Shown: positions 1-7,111 of the stretch, piece by piece
Numbering within the stretch: position 1 is the stretch's first letter
Layout: each line of letters opens with the position of its first letter
Assembly (NCBI GenBank): GCA_024688095.1
Contig: JAILEJ010000026.1
Coordinates: 1 to 12,541, forward strand
Direction of reading: 5' to 3'
Origin: Butyrivibrio sp.
GTDB taxonomy: Bacteria; Bacillota; Clostridia; Lachnospirales; Lachnospiraceae
DNA length: 12,541 nucleotides
The notes under the pieces: model-generated
The model's input: only the letters and a program-made list of their open reading frames with translations
Database searches by the model: none
Told to the model about the DNA's origin: nothing
Translations under genes and position numbers: made by a program

Positions 1-2
1 AT

Positions 3-110
3 GTAGAGACATGGGCAAATAGTCTCCCTCGGAAGCTTTTAGGCTATAAAACACCTGACGAACTATTTGAGGATGAACTAGATAAAATTTATCAAGTGGA
101 TGTTTCTTAG
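3..110 (+). mobile_element. IS30-family transposase, C-terminal end (5' part outside window)
   Basis: The frame reads to a TAG at 108-110. It contains NSLPRKLLGYKTPDELF near its end, which matches the conserved C-terminal signature of IS30-family DDE transposases (typically N..PRK.L.YKTP.E.F). Only about 35 residues are inside the window, so the catalytic DDE core cannot be judged. The following bases to about 139 (GTGTCCAACTTGTTATTGC and on) are probably the non-coding right end of the insertion sequence, including its terminal inverted repeat. The left end would be needed to place the boundary exactly. The IS lies directly upstream of the truncated AraC-type gene. Confidence 0.75.
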
Positions 111-205
111 TAGGTGTCCAACTTGTTATTGCAATTTAGAGAATTATAAAAAATGAAAACCATTCTCTTGCAATTGGTCCAGTTTCTAACACTTCAAATC
201 AATCC

Positions 206-1126
206 TTGGCTAAATATAATTACCATCGACTTTATGAGAATATTTCATTGGAAGATAATATTTTTACTATATTAAACAATATACCTATTTATAGCTATTT
301 TAAATTTAGTCAAATACTTACCCAAATTTATGAAAACATGACCAATAAAAAACCCAATATAAGATTAGAAAAAAATTCTGTGGGTACAGAAGACGATTCT
401 GAACTAATGACTCAATTGCTAAATACAAAAATGAAAAATATCGAAAACAATTATCATAATAATTTTTGGGATGCCGCAAAAATTTTTCTACCTCTTATCG
501 AAAAAGGTGATACAGAAGCAATGAAAAACTCAAGTTCAATTTTTCAAGAATATAACTATGGAAAATACAGTGAAGATAATCTAAAAAATTCTCTTGTTAC
601 ATCTATAATGTCCATTACAATGAGTATGAGCGCCGCTATCCGCGGTGGTCTGGATGAAATAACTGCATTTTCATTATCAGAAGTACTAATTCGTAAATGC
701 ATAGCCTCATCTTCTCCTGCTGAAATTGAGCAGACAGGAGAAGAAGCTTGCTACACATATGCACATTTAGTAAAAAAAACAAATGACAAAAAGTATACTC
801 ACTCCTCTATATACAACTCTATTCAATATATACGAGAACATGTTTATTCTGATCTTACTGTGCAGGAACTTGCCGAGCGAAGCGGATACAGTCTTGCCCA
901 TTTCTCTCGTCTGTTTAAAAAAGAATGTGGGTTCTCACCTAATGTGTTTATATATTCTTGTAAATTATATGAAAGTAAGCACCTATTACGAAGTACGTCT
1001 TTATCTATTTCGGAAATTAGCAGTATGTTAGCATTTTCCAGTCAAAGTCACTTTCAAAGACGATTTAAAGAGAAATTTCATATAACGCCAAAAGCTTACA
1101 AAACTCAATGTCAGAACTCTTTTTAA
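206..1126 (+). CDS. AraC-family transcriptional regulator, 5'-truncated by the adjacent IS30 element (possible pseudogene)
   Basis: The C-terminal part (about residues 201-303, counted from a TTG at 206) is a complete AraC/XylS DNA-binding domain with two helix-turn-helix units: LTVQELAERSGYSLAHFSRLFKK-type first helices, then ISEISSMLAFSSQSHFQRRFK and the ITPKAY ending. The preceding 150 residues (including SAAIRGGLDEITAFSLSE) look like the helical sensor region of clostridial AraC regulators of about 400 residues. No ATG or ribosome binding site supports a start. TTG 206 is merely the first possible one, and the first in-frame ATG is at 338. The open frame extends upstream from 206 to about 140 and encodes HSLAIGPVSN, resembling the GP-containing segment inside the sensor domain. 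The N-terminus therefore seems to have been removed by the IS. The target is unknown; it could be the neighbouring gene or a distant operon. Confidence 0.75.
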   Translation: MAKYNYHRLYENISLEDNIFTILNNIPIYSYFKFSQILTQIYENMTNKKPNIRLEKNSVGTEDDSELMTQLLNTKMKNIENNYHNNFWDAAKIFLPLIEKGDTEAMKNSSSIFQEYNYGKYSEDNLKNSLVTSIMSITMSMSAAIRGGLDEITAFSLSEVLIRKCIASSSPAEIEQTGEEACYTYAHLVKKTNDKKYTHSSIYNSIQYIREHVYSDLTVQELAERSGYSLAHFSRLFKKECGFSPNVFIYSCKLYESKHLLRSTSLSISEISSMLAFSSQSHFQRRFKEKFHITPKAYKTQCQNSF

Positions 1127-1163
1127 GTCTTTCTCCTTTAAATTTATAATGTATTTTATATAA

Positions 1164-1181
1164 ATCAAGAATATTCTTGAT
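1164..1181. promoter_or_regulatory. 18-bp perfect palindrome upstream of the radical SAM gene
   Basis: ATCAAGAATATTCTTGAT is a perfect dyad without spacer, in the 110-bp gap between the AraC-type gene and the radical SAM gene. A TATAAA-like -10 element follows immediately at 1181. There is no U-tract, so it is not a normal terminator. An operator for a dimeric repressor is a reasonable reading, but the regulator is unknown. Confidence 0.4.
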
Positions 1182-1236
1182 ATAAAATCATCATGAATTA
1201 TTGATGAACATTTTATGCATTTTCTGCGAGGGCGAA

Positions 1237-2145
1237 ATGAAACATTTTACAGTAAACGAATATCTAAGAAGTGAATACGGCGAAAAAGTCTATCGCCTCT
1301 CCATAAACGGTGGCATGAGCTGTCCCAATCGAGACGGCACCTTGGGTACCGGCGGATGCATATTTTGCAGCGCCGGAGGTTCAGGAGATTTTGCCACTTC
1401 TGCAAAACTTTCCATTACAGATCAGATTGAATCTGCCAAGGAACGGGTGATAAAAAAAGCACCTAAATGCAGAAAGTTTATCGCATATTTTCAAGCCTAT
1501 ACCAACACTTATGGAAACGTAGATTATTTGAAAAAATTATTTACGGAGGCAATCAACCATCCTGATATTGTGATTTTATCCATCGCCACAAGGCCAGATT
1601 GTCTGCCAACCGAGGTGCTTGATTTATTGGAAGAATTAAATCAAATAAAACCTGTGTGGGTAGAATTGGGATTGCAAAGTATACATGAAAAAAGTGCCAA
1701 GTGGATGCGCCGCGGATATGATACTTCTATATATGATGAGGCTGTAAGAAATCTAATAAGCCGAGGCATCGGAGTTATCACTCATCTAATTCTAGGTCTA
1801 CCCAATGAGAGCAATGAAGATATATACGAGAGTGTTCGCCATGTGGCAAGCCTTGCCCCAAATGACAATTCTGTAATGTACGGCGTGAAATTACAGTTAT
1901 TACACATATTAAAGGGTACGGACCTAGCCACTTATTATGACGAGAATCCATTTCACATATATAGTTTGGAAGAATACGTATCACTGGTGGGGGACTGTAT
2001 AGATATACTGCCGGAAAATGTAATCCTACATCGAATCACTGGAGATGGTCCAAAATCTCTTCTTATAGAACCTAAGTGGTCCGCCAACAAAAAGCTTGTG
2101 TTAAACACCATGAATAAAGCCCTCCATGACAGAGGGCTTGTTTAA
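1237..2145 (+). CDS. Radical SAM protein of the YtqA/YhcC family (TIGR01212-type)
   Basis: This is a 302-residue predicted radical SAM enzyme. Near its N-terminus CPNRDGTLGTGGCIFC carries the cluster cysteines C29, C41 and C44. The spacing CX11CX2C is the atypical one of the YtqA/YhcC family rather than CX3CX2C. Other family hallmarks are SGDF after the cysteines, a YFQAYTNTY stretch, SIATRPDCLP, VELGLQS and HLILGLPNE. ATG 1237 is preferred because GAGGG lies just upstream and family members begin close to the FTVNEYL segment. The open frame reaches back to a TTG at 1201 without a convincing ribosome binding site. The reaction is not settled for the family; a tRNA modification role has been proposed for relatives. 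The gene converges on ribH and ends in a bidirectional hairpin. Confidence 0.88.
   Translation: MKHFTVNEYLRSEYGEKVYRLSINGGMSCPNRDGTLGTGGCIFCSAGGSGDFATSAKLSITDQIESAKERVIKKAPKCRKFIAYFQAYTNTYGNVDYLKKLFTEAINHPDIVILSIATRPDCLPTEVLDLLEELNQIKPVWVELGLQSIHEKSAKWMRRGYDTSIYDEAVRNLISRGIGVITHLILGLPNESNEDIYESVRHVASLAPNDNSVMYGVKLQLLHILKGTDLATYYDENPFHIYSLEEYVSLVGDCIDILPENVILHRITGDGPKSLLIEPKWSANKKLVLNTMNKALHDRGLV
2117..2139. terminator. Bidirectional hairpin between convergent genes
   Basis: AAGCCCTC and GAGGGCTT form an 8-bp perfect stem around a 7-base loop. On the + strand it is followed by GTTTAAAAT, and on the - strand by TATTCAT. It overlaps the last codons of the radical SAM gene. Because the rib operon converges from the right with no other clear hairpin after ribH, it may end both transcripts. 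The U-tracts are weak. Confidence 0.5.
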
Positions 2146-2190
2146 AATATTTATCATAATATTATTTATGCAACTTGATTAAGAGGCAAC

Positions 2191-2664
2191 TTAAATCTGA
2201 TTCAATAGATTTACCATCTCAATGGCAGACAAAGCACAGTCATATCCCTTGTTTCCTGCCTTGCTTCCTGCTCGAGCGATGGCCTGCTCAATATTTTCTG
2301 TTGTGACGATGCCAAATAATACTGGAACTTTGCTATTAAGAGATACCTGAGCGATTCCCTTGCTCACCTCGTTACACACATAATCATAGTGAGATGTCTG
2401 TCCTCTGATTACTGCACCCACGCAAATAACCGCATCGTACTTTCCTGACTCGGCAAACTTCTGTGCTGCAAGTGGGATTTCAAATGCACCTGGAACCCAG
2501 GCAACTGTAATATTGTCATCTAACACTCCGTGACGCACAAGACCATCCACTGCTCCACCGAGAAGCTTATTTACAATAATCTCGTTAAATCTTGATGCCA
2601 CAATGGCAACTGTCATCTTCTCATCTGCTACTACTTTTCCTTCTACTAAATTATAATTTTTCAT
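2191..2664 (-). CDS. ribH: 6,7-dimethyl-8-ribityllumazine synthase (riboflavin synthase beta subunit)
   Basis: This cytoplasmic enzyme condenses 5-amino-6-ribitylamino-uracil with 3,4-dihydroxy-2-butanone 4-phosphate to give lumazine, the penultimate riboflavin step. Its 157 residues match the family length. Recognisable motifs are the substrate-binding SRFNE (residues 24-28), VPGAFEIPLAA, and CVGAVIRGQTSHYDYVC with the catalytic histidine at 92. Further motifs are PVLFGIVTTENIEQAI and the basic GSKAGNKG that contacts phosphate. The start is supported by GAAGGAG a few bases upstream of the ATG. It is the last gene of the rib operon, 100 bp after ribBA. Family members assemble into large shells, often 60-mers around riboflavin synthase, so coexpression with ribE fits. 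Confidence 0.97.
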   Translation of the reverse strand: MKNYNLVEGKVVADEKMTVAIVASRFNEIIVNKLLGGAVDGLVRHGVLDDNITVAWVPGAFEIPLAAQKFAESGKYDAVICVGAVIRGQTSHYDYVCNEVSKGIAQVSLNSKVPVLFGIVTTENIEQAIARAGSKAGNKGYDCALSAIEMVNLLNQI

Positions 2665-2764
2665 TGTGTTCTCCTTCGTTTCTATATTCTTTAATTTATT
2701 ACTGTTTTAATATTTCACATGACAAAATGTCATTTATCCGATGTTGTTTTTTTAATGTGTCCCA

Positions 2765-3985
2765 TCATCCAATATCTATTTTTTTGAAAATATGTCCCAT
2801 CTTATCCTGCTTTGTCTTTAAATATTTCACATCATATTTCGATGGCTCAATCTCTATAGGAACACGCTCATTAATATTTATCCCAAAATCACTTAAGCCA
2901 TATATTTTATCAGGATTGTTGGTCAATAGTCTCAAGGACTTAACGCCAAGATCGCGCAAAATCTGAGCACCCACCCAGTACTCTCGAAGATCTGGTGCAA
3001 ATCCTAACTTCACGTTGGCCTCAACAGTGTCTAAGCCCTGTTCTTGAAGTTCGTACGCCTTGATCTTGTTGATAAGACCAATGCCTCGTCCTTCCTGTCT
3101 CATATACAAAATGATTCCTCGGCCTTCTTTTTCCACCATCTCCATTGAGCGCTGAAGCTGCAATCCACAATCGCAGCGAAGCGAGCCAAATGCATCTCCT
3201 GTGAGACATTCCGAGTGAACTCTACAAAGCACCTCTTCACCATTTCCTATATCGCCTTTCACCAAGGCCACATGATGCTCTCCTGTGATGTCATTGACAT
3301 ATCCATACATCTGAAAATCTCCATGGGCGGTAGGCATATGAGCCACAGCTTCTTGTATCACATGTTTCTCATGAATACGGCAGTAATCTTTTAAATCCTC
3401 AATGGTGATAAACACTAGATTGTGCTCATTAGCCATCTCCCAAAGTTCTTGGGTTCTCATCATGGTTCCGTCTTCTCTCATAATCTCACAGCACACACCG
3501 CAAGGCTTCAATCCTGCAAGACGCATAAGGTCAACGGTGGCTTCTGTATGTCCTTCGCGAACCAACACACCGCCGTCTTTTGCAATGAGAGGAAATACAT
3601 GTCCTGGTCTTCTAAAATCCTCCGGCTTAGAGGCTGGATCTGCAAGTTTTTCCATGGTAAATCCTCGCTCTTTTGCAGAGATTCCTGTGGTGGTTTCAAC
3701 ATGGTCTACAGACACGGTAAATGCTGTCTCATGATTGTCAGTATTTTCAGCAACCATAGGATCAAGTCCCAAGTTATGAGCCACCTCTTTACTCATTGGT
3801 GTACAAATCAATCCCTTGGCATAGGTTGCCATAAAATTAATATTTTCCTGTGATGCATACTCTGCTGCACAGATTAAATCTCCCTCATTTTCTCTATCCG
3901 GGTCATCTGTCACCATAATCATTTTCCCCGCCCTAAGTGCTTCTAAGGCCTCAGGTATGGTGGCATATTTATATTCTTTATCCAT
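2765..3985 (-). CDS. ribBA: Bifunctional 3,4-dihydroxy-2-butanone 4-phosphate synthase / GTP cyclohydrolase II
   Basis: This two-domain enzyme supplies both precursors of riboflavin. Residues 1-205 are the DHBP synthase domain, with the acidic metal-binding DRENEGD loop (30-36), RPGHVFPL (126-133) and EGHTEATVDL (145-154). Residues 206-406 are GTP cyclohydrolase II. They contain the zinc ligands C260, C271 and C273 in SECLTGDAFGSLRCDCG, YMRQEGRGIGL (294-304) and LLTNNPDKI near the C-terminus. Both active sites look intact, and 406 residues is normal for the fusion. AGGAGG stands just before the ATG. It sits between ribE (96-bp gap) and ribH (100-bp gap) under the common FMN riboswitch. Confidence 0.97.
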   Translation of the reverse strand: MDKEYKYATIPEALEALRAGKMIMVTDDPDRENEGDLICAAEYASQENINFMATYAKGLICTPMSKEVAHNLGLDPMVAENTDNHETAFTVSVDHVETTTGISAKERGFTMEKLADPASKPEDFRRPGHVFPLIAKDGGVLVREGHTEATVDLMRLAGLKPCGVCCEIMREDGTMMRTQELWEMANEHNLVFITIEDLKDYCRIHEKHVIQEAVAHMPTAHGDFQMYGYVNDITGEHHVALVKGDIGNGEEVLCRVHSECLTGDAFGSLRCDCGLQLQRSMEMVEKEGRGIILYMRQEGRGIGLINKIKAYELQEQGLDTVEANVKLGFAPDLREYWVGAQILRDLGVKSLRLLTNNPDKIYGLSDFGININERVPIEIEPSKYDVKYLKTKQDKMGHIFKKIDIG

Positions 3986-4081
3986 AGTTCCTCCTAATTA
4001 TTTATTTTTCTAATTGTTTACCAAATTAATATTTGAATTATTTACTGTATATTTTTCTATCTCTGCATCTGATTAATCAGA

Positions 4082-4738
4082 CTAGTATTCAAGACTCTCT
4101 AGCATCTCTAAAGTAATTCCAGAATTGGTGTTATCACTATTGGATTCATTTGAAATCCCCAGAAGTTTTTGAACATATTTTCCAACCAAATCATTTTCCA
4201 AATTGACCTGATCTCCAACCTTTCTCTCCATCAAGGTTGTCACATCCCCTGTGTGAGGGATTATGGAAACTGTGAAATCCTCCTTAGACACCAATGCCAC
4301 TGTAAGGCTGATACCATCAATGGTAATAGAACCTTTTTCCACTATAAGGTTCAATATTTTGCTATCTGCTTTAATACTAATCAAGGTGGCATTTTCTTCT
4401 TTGGTCATTGATGCGATTTCGCCTGTTCCATCTATGTGGCCGCTGACTATATGTCCACCAAATCTGCCATCTGCTGCCATGGCTCGCTCCAAATTTATAT
4501 GAGCACCCGGCATTAGACTTCCTAGGGAAGATCTGCGAATTGTCTCCGCCATCACATCCGCTGTGAAAAATCCATCACCTAAAGTGGTAACCGTAAGGCA
4601 CACACCATTTACCGCAATGGAATCACCTATTTTTGTTTTCTCTAAAACTTTTGAGGCTGCAATTCTCAAACTCCCGCTGTTGCCATGAATCTGCTTTTCT
4701 ATAAGCTTGCCTTTTTCCTCTATGATTCCTGTAAACAT
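4082..4738 (-). CDS. ribE: Riboflavin synthase, alpha subunit
   Basis: This enzyme catalyses dismutation of two 6,7-dimethyl-8-ribityllumazine molecules to riboflavin and the ribitylamino-pyrimidinedione. The protein has two repeated lumazine-binding barrels. The first starts MFTGIIEEKG and contains GDSIAVNGVCLTV (38-50). The second starts GRFGGHIVSGHIDG (91-104) and contains GSITIDGISLTV (136-147). The 218 residues fit the family. The last 20 or so residues (from NSD on) form a slightly extended tail. AGGAGGT precedes the ATG by 5 bases and lies inside the end of ribD. The two genes overlap by 19 bp, suggesting translational coupling. A 14-bp palindrome (TCTGATTAATCAGA, 4068-4081) directly follows the stop codon and has no U-tract. 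Confidence 0.96.
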   Translation of the reverse strand: MFTGIIEEKGKLIEKQIHGNSGSLRIAASKVLEKTKIGDSIAVNGVCLTVTTLGDGFFTADVMAETIRRSSLGSLMPGAHINLERAMAADGRFGGHIVSGHIDGTGEIASMTKEENATLISIKADSKILNLIVEKGSITIDGISLTVALVSKEDFTVSIIPHTGDVTTLMERKVGDQVNLENDLVGKYVQKLLGISNESNSDNTNSGITLEMLESLEY

Positions 4739-6003
4739 TGCGCACCTCCTATATTATTTTGAACACTCATTTTATCGCTTTGAACATCTTCATAATCTGA
4801 GACATCCTCATCATTTCCCACGCCGTATCGAATCAGTAAATCATCCCCCACCTGTCGGCATTCTTTTATGTAAAGTTTTGGTGTTTGAGAAGGTTCATCG
4901 ATTCCTAATGATGCCAGCGGGCTTTTACCGCCGCCAAACATTTTCGGTGCCATAAAAACATCTATCTCAGATACGATGTTACTTCTGATGGCGGAAGCAT
5001 TTGCCATACCTCCTCCTTCTAATAGAATGCTATCTATCTGAAGTTTTCCAAGTTCTCTCATCAAAATATTTAAGTCCACACAACCTGTATTTTCATCCTG
5101 CGAAATATGAAGCACCTGAACGCCTTTTTCTATCAAGAGTTTTTCTTTATTACATTTATCTCCAATATTTTTTTCTTTCAGCGTCGTGTCATCATCTGAA
5201 AAACCATTTGTCGATTCTTTATTTTCAGATTCAGGTAGTGTAGCCACAATAAGTGGCTGATTATTAGCCGTCTGAACCAACTGACTATCCACGGGAATTC
5301 TCAAGTGATCATCGAGGATTATGCGTATGGGATTTTTACCATTTACCATAACATCCTCATCCTCATAGCCACGAACCTCTGCCCTGCAATTAAGTAACGG
5401 ATCGTCTGCCAACACAGTTCCAATGCCTGCCATAATAGCCATGTGATTATGGCGCATCTTGTGCACCTCACTTCGAGAGAGCTCGCCGCTAATCCATTTT
5501 GACTTGCCAGTCTCTGTGGCGATGTGACCATCTGCGGTCATGGCATATTTCATTGTGACAAATGGAGTCTGCGTAGTAATAAAATGAAAAAACACTTCAT
5601 TGATGGCATCACACTCATCTCGCATATAATCCATAATTACATTTACCCCTGCATCACGAAGGGCTTTGACTCCTCCCCCTGCCACCTTGGGATTTGGATC
5701 TCTAGATCCGATAACAACATTTGCAATTCCTGCTTCGATCAATGCGGCTGTGCAAGGCGGCTGTTTGCCATGATGGCAACAAGGTTCTAGAGTGACATAG
5801 ATTGTTGCACCTGCAGGATCTTCACTTACATTTTTTAAAGCATCCCTTTCAGCGTGAAGCTGACCACATATATGATGCCATCCCTCTCCTATAATTCTGC
5901 CATCCTTTACAATCACAGCTCCTACTAGCGGGTTAGGATTGGTCCAACCAGCTCCTTTTTTCGCAAGTTCTATGGCTCTCAACATATATTTTTCTTCTAG
6001 CAA
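4720..6003 (-). CDS. ribD: Bifunctional diaminohydroxyphosphoribosylaminopyrimidine deaminase / 5-amino-6-(5-phosphoribosylamino)uracil reductase
   Basis: This enzyme carries out the second and third steps after GTP cyclohydrolase II. Residues 1-145 are a zinc cytidine-deaminase-like domain: TNPNPLVGAVIV, H50-A-E52 and TLEPCCHHGKQPPC with C75 and C84. Residues 146-395 are a dihydrofolate-reductase-like domain with TADGHIA, SDDPL-like ADDPLLN (199-205) and LLEGGG (327-332). At 427 residues it is longer than the usual 360-370. An extra hydrophilic stretch lies around 257-290, and there is a tail of about 30 residues after DDLLIRYGV. The tail DNA contains the ribE ribosome binding site. The start is TTG at 6003, supported by AGAAGGAG 8 bases upstream. 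No in-frame ATG occurs before residue 7, which is already inside the conserved helix. Confidence 0.95.
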   Translation of the reverse strand: MLEEKYMLRAIELAKKGAGWTNPNPLVGAVIVKDGRIIGEGWHHICGQLHAERDALKNVSEDPAGATIYVTLEPCCHHGKQPPCTAALIEAGIANVVIGSRDPNPKVAGGGVKALRDAGVNVIMDYMRDECDAINEVFFHFITTQTPFVTMKYAMTADGHIATETGKSKWISGELSRSEVHKMRHNHMAIMAGIGTVLADDPLLNCRAEVRGYEDEDVMVNGKNPIRIILDDHLRIPVDSQLVQTANNQPLIVATLPESENKESTNGFSDDDTTLKEKNIGDKCNKEKLLIEKGVQVLHISQDENTGCVDLNILMRELGKLQIDSILLEGGGMANASAIRSNIVSEIDVFMAPKMFGGGKSPLASLGIDEPSQTPKLYIKECRQVGDDLLIRYGVGNDEDVSDYEDVQSDKMSVQNNIGGAQCLQES

Positions 6004-6039
6004 ATCACCATCTCCTTCTGGTAAATATAATCAAATAAA

Positions 6040-6077
6040 AACCATCACAGAAAGTTTTCAGGCTTTCCGCGATGGTT
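6040..6077 (-). terminator. Second terminator-like hairpin in the ribD leader
   Basis: On the - strand the RNA forms a 15-bp stem (arms 6063-6077 and 6040-6054, two G-U pairs) with an 8-base loop. It is followed by UUUUAUUUG. The stem is uninterrupted. It lies downstream of the riboswitch's first terminator and about 37 bases before the ribD start codon, so it could act as an additional attenuation point or as a processing or stability hairpin. Confidence 0.5.
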
Positions 6078-6148
6078 CTAATAATTTCAGATGTACGTCG
6101 CTTTTATTTATAAAAAATTCTCCTTCAGCGTCGGCATATTTTGCCAAC

Positions 6149-6180
6149 AAAAAAGCCCGTAGTAAGAATCTACCACGGGC
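6149..6180 (-). terminator. FMN riboswitch expression-platform terminator
   Basis: On the - strand GCCCGTGGTAG pairs with TTACTACGGGC around a 4-base loop (11 bp, two G-U pairs) and is followed by TTTTTTG. It comes about 20 bases after the aptamer, in the position of the regulatory terminator of FMN riboswitches. FMN binding would be expected to favour this hairpin and stop transcription before ribD. Confidence 0.8.
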
Positions 6181-6201
6181 AATACGCACAACTTCAATCG
6201 T

Positions 6202-6309
6202 ATCTTCTTCCATCCAGACTATACTGTCGGCCCCGGAATCTCACCGGATCATGCCTTATCGGCTCGCGGGCTATACCGCCGGTAGGGAATCACACCCTGC
6301 CCTGAAGAT
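6202..6309 (-). promoter_or_regulatory. FMN riboswitch aptamer (RFN element)
   Basis: The - strand shows the nearly invariant RFN core. It starts ATCTTCAGGGCAGGGTG and continues ATTCCCTACCGGCGGTATAGC, here split by the window notation only. Next come CCCGCGAGC, a variable arm, GATCCGGTGAGATTCCGG, GGCCGACAGTATAGTCTGG and finally ATGGAAGAAGAT. ATCTTC (6304-6309) pairs with GAAGAT (6202-6207) as helix P1. It binds FMN and controls the rib operon directly downstream, giving end-product feedback on synthesis. Confidence 0.96.
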
Positions 6310-6328
6310 CTATCTGTAATTTTTAATC

Positions 6329-6357
6329 ATTGTAGCTCAATTGCACTTTGAGTGCAA
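6329..6357 (-). promoter_or_regulatory. Sigma-70-type promoter of the rib operon
   Basis: On the - strand TTGCAC (6352-6357) and TACAAT (6329-6334) are separated by exactly 17 bp. Transcription would start close to 6322, just ahead of the aptamer. An inverted repeat TTGCACT-CAA-AGTGCAA (6341-6357) covers the -35 box and could be an operator. It has no U-tract, so it is a poor terminator for the upstream phosphatase gene. Confidence 0.7.
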
Positions 6358-6395
6358 CTAGAAATATAACTATTTAACACATATGGAAAATATTT

Positions 6396-6860
6396 CTACA
6401 AAATTTGGGCCAAAAATGCTTCGCATCCCTCTACCACATCGCGATATGTCACTTCAAAATCTCTGGTAAACCACGGGTCTGCCACGTCTCTAGGGCTGTC
6501 TGTAAAATCCAAAAGCAAAGATACTTTTCCCTCATTATCTTCACCCAAGATTCTTCGCATATCATATCTATTTTCTGAGTCCATACCGATGAGATAATCA
6601 TATTTATCATAATCCCTAGCGGTAAGAAGTCTCGCTCTCTTCTCTGTAGAGTACTCTACGCCATGTCCCTCAAGACATTTCCTAGCTGGAGCATAAATAG
6701 GGTTTCCCACTCCATTCCAAATCTCATCTGATGTAGTTGCAGCTGACTGAATCTCAAACTGATTCTGCACCCCTTTTTTCTTCACCATATCTTTTAAAAT
6801 AAATTCTGCCATTGGCGAACGGCAGATGTTGCCGTGGCAGACGAATAATACTTTTATCAT
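6396..6860 (-). CDS. Low-molecular-weight protein tyrosine phosphatase
   Basis: This small cytoplasmic phosphatase (154 residues) uses a cysteine-phosphate intermediate. The P-loop VCHGNICRSPMAE near the N-terminus gives the CX5R signature with nucleophile C8 and R14, followed by S15. The general acid aspartate lies in VADPWF (D128), and the family region DFEVTYRDVVEGCEAF follows it. The length is typical. AAGGAG lies 11 bases before the ATG. An upstream open frame on the same strand ends in TGA overlapping this ATG. Substrates cannot be read from sequence; relatives act on tyrosine kinases, arginine phosphate or small molecules. It lies immediately outside the integrative element and upstream of the rib promoter. 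Confidence 0.95.
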   Translation of the reverse strand: MIKVLFVCHGNICRSPMAEFILKDMVKKKGVQNQFEIQSAATTSDEIWNGVGNPIYAPARKCLEGHGVEYSTEKRARLLTARDYDKYDYLIGMDSENRYDMRRILGEDNEGKVSLLLDFTDSPRDVADPWFTRDFEVTYRDVVEGCEAFLAQIL

Positions 6861-7111
6861 CGACTTTTACACTCCTTGTTTTCGTGATTCCTCAGACTGT
6901 TTTTTAGGTGCAAATGAGGTGCAAGTATTTGAATCAAGTGCCTCAAGTCCTGTAAATTCAAGGCTTTCATGATACTGCTGGTAGAATGCCCCAGCAGATG
7001 AACAGTATTCTTATCATGCTCTAAAACCTCATATTTTACGTTTTTTGCACACCTTAAGCATTGGCATAAACTGGTGGATTTTGATGCAAAATATCCATCA
7101 AAAGGTGCAAA
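6857..7111 (-). pseudogene. Possible relic of a tyrosine recombinase C-terminus
   Basis: An open - strand frame of about 84 codons without a plausible start runs from a stop at 7112-7114 to a TGA overlapping the phosphatase ATG. Its middle reads EVLEHDKNTVHLLGHSTSSI (around 6971-7030). This resembles the box-II region of tyrosine recombinases, where a helix, KTV and LLGHS-plus-I precede the catalytic tyrosine. No tyrosine follows here (MKALN instead). The N-terminal recombinase motifs are absent. It could be the remnant of an earlier integrase at the same site, or a chance frame. The sequence is unlike the corresponding part of the intact integrase. Confidence 0.3.

Noticed and set aside
3402..3853. 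Long + strand open frames opposite ribBA
   Set aside because: They are antisense shadows of the strongly conserved ribBA coding sequence and show no recognisable motif or ribosome binding site.
4068..4081. Palindrome TCTGATTAATCAGA directly after ribE as a terminator
   Set aside because: Short, AT-rich, no U-tract on the - strand, and ribBA and ribH are expected to be cotranscribed past it.
6968..7018. Nested inverted repeats CATGATA and CTGCTGG with CCAGCAG and TATCATG
   Set aside because: Striking, but not a terminator (no U-tract); the inner dyad arises partly from the LLGHSTSS-encoding stretch. It could be an older core site, but nothing independent supports that.
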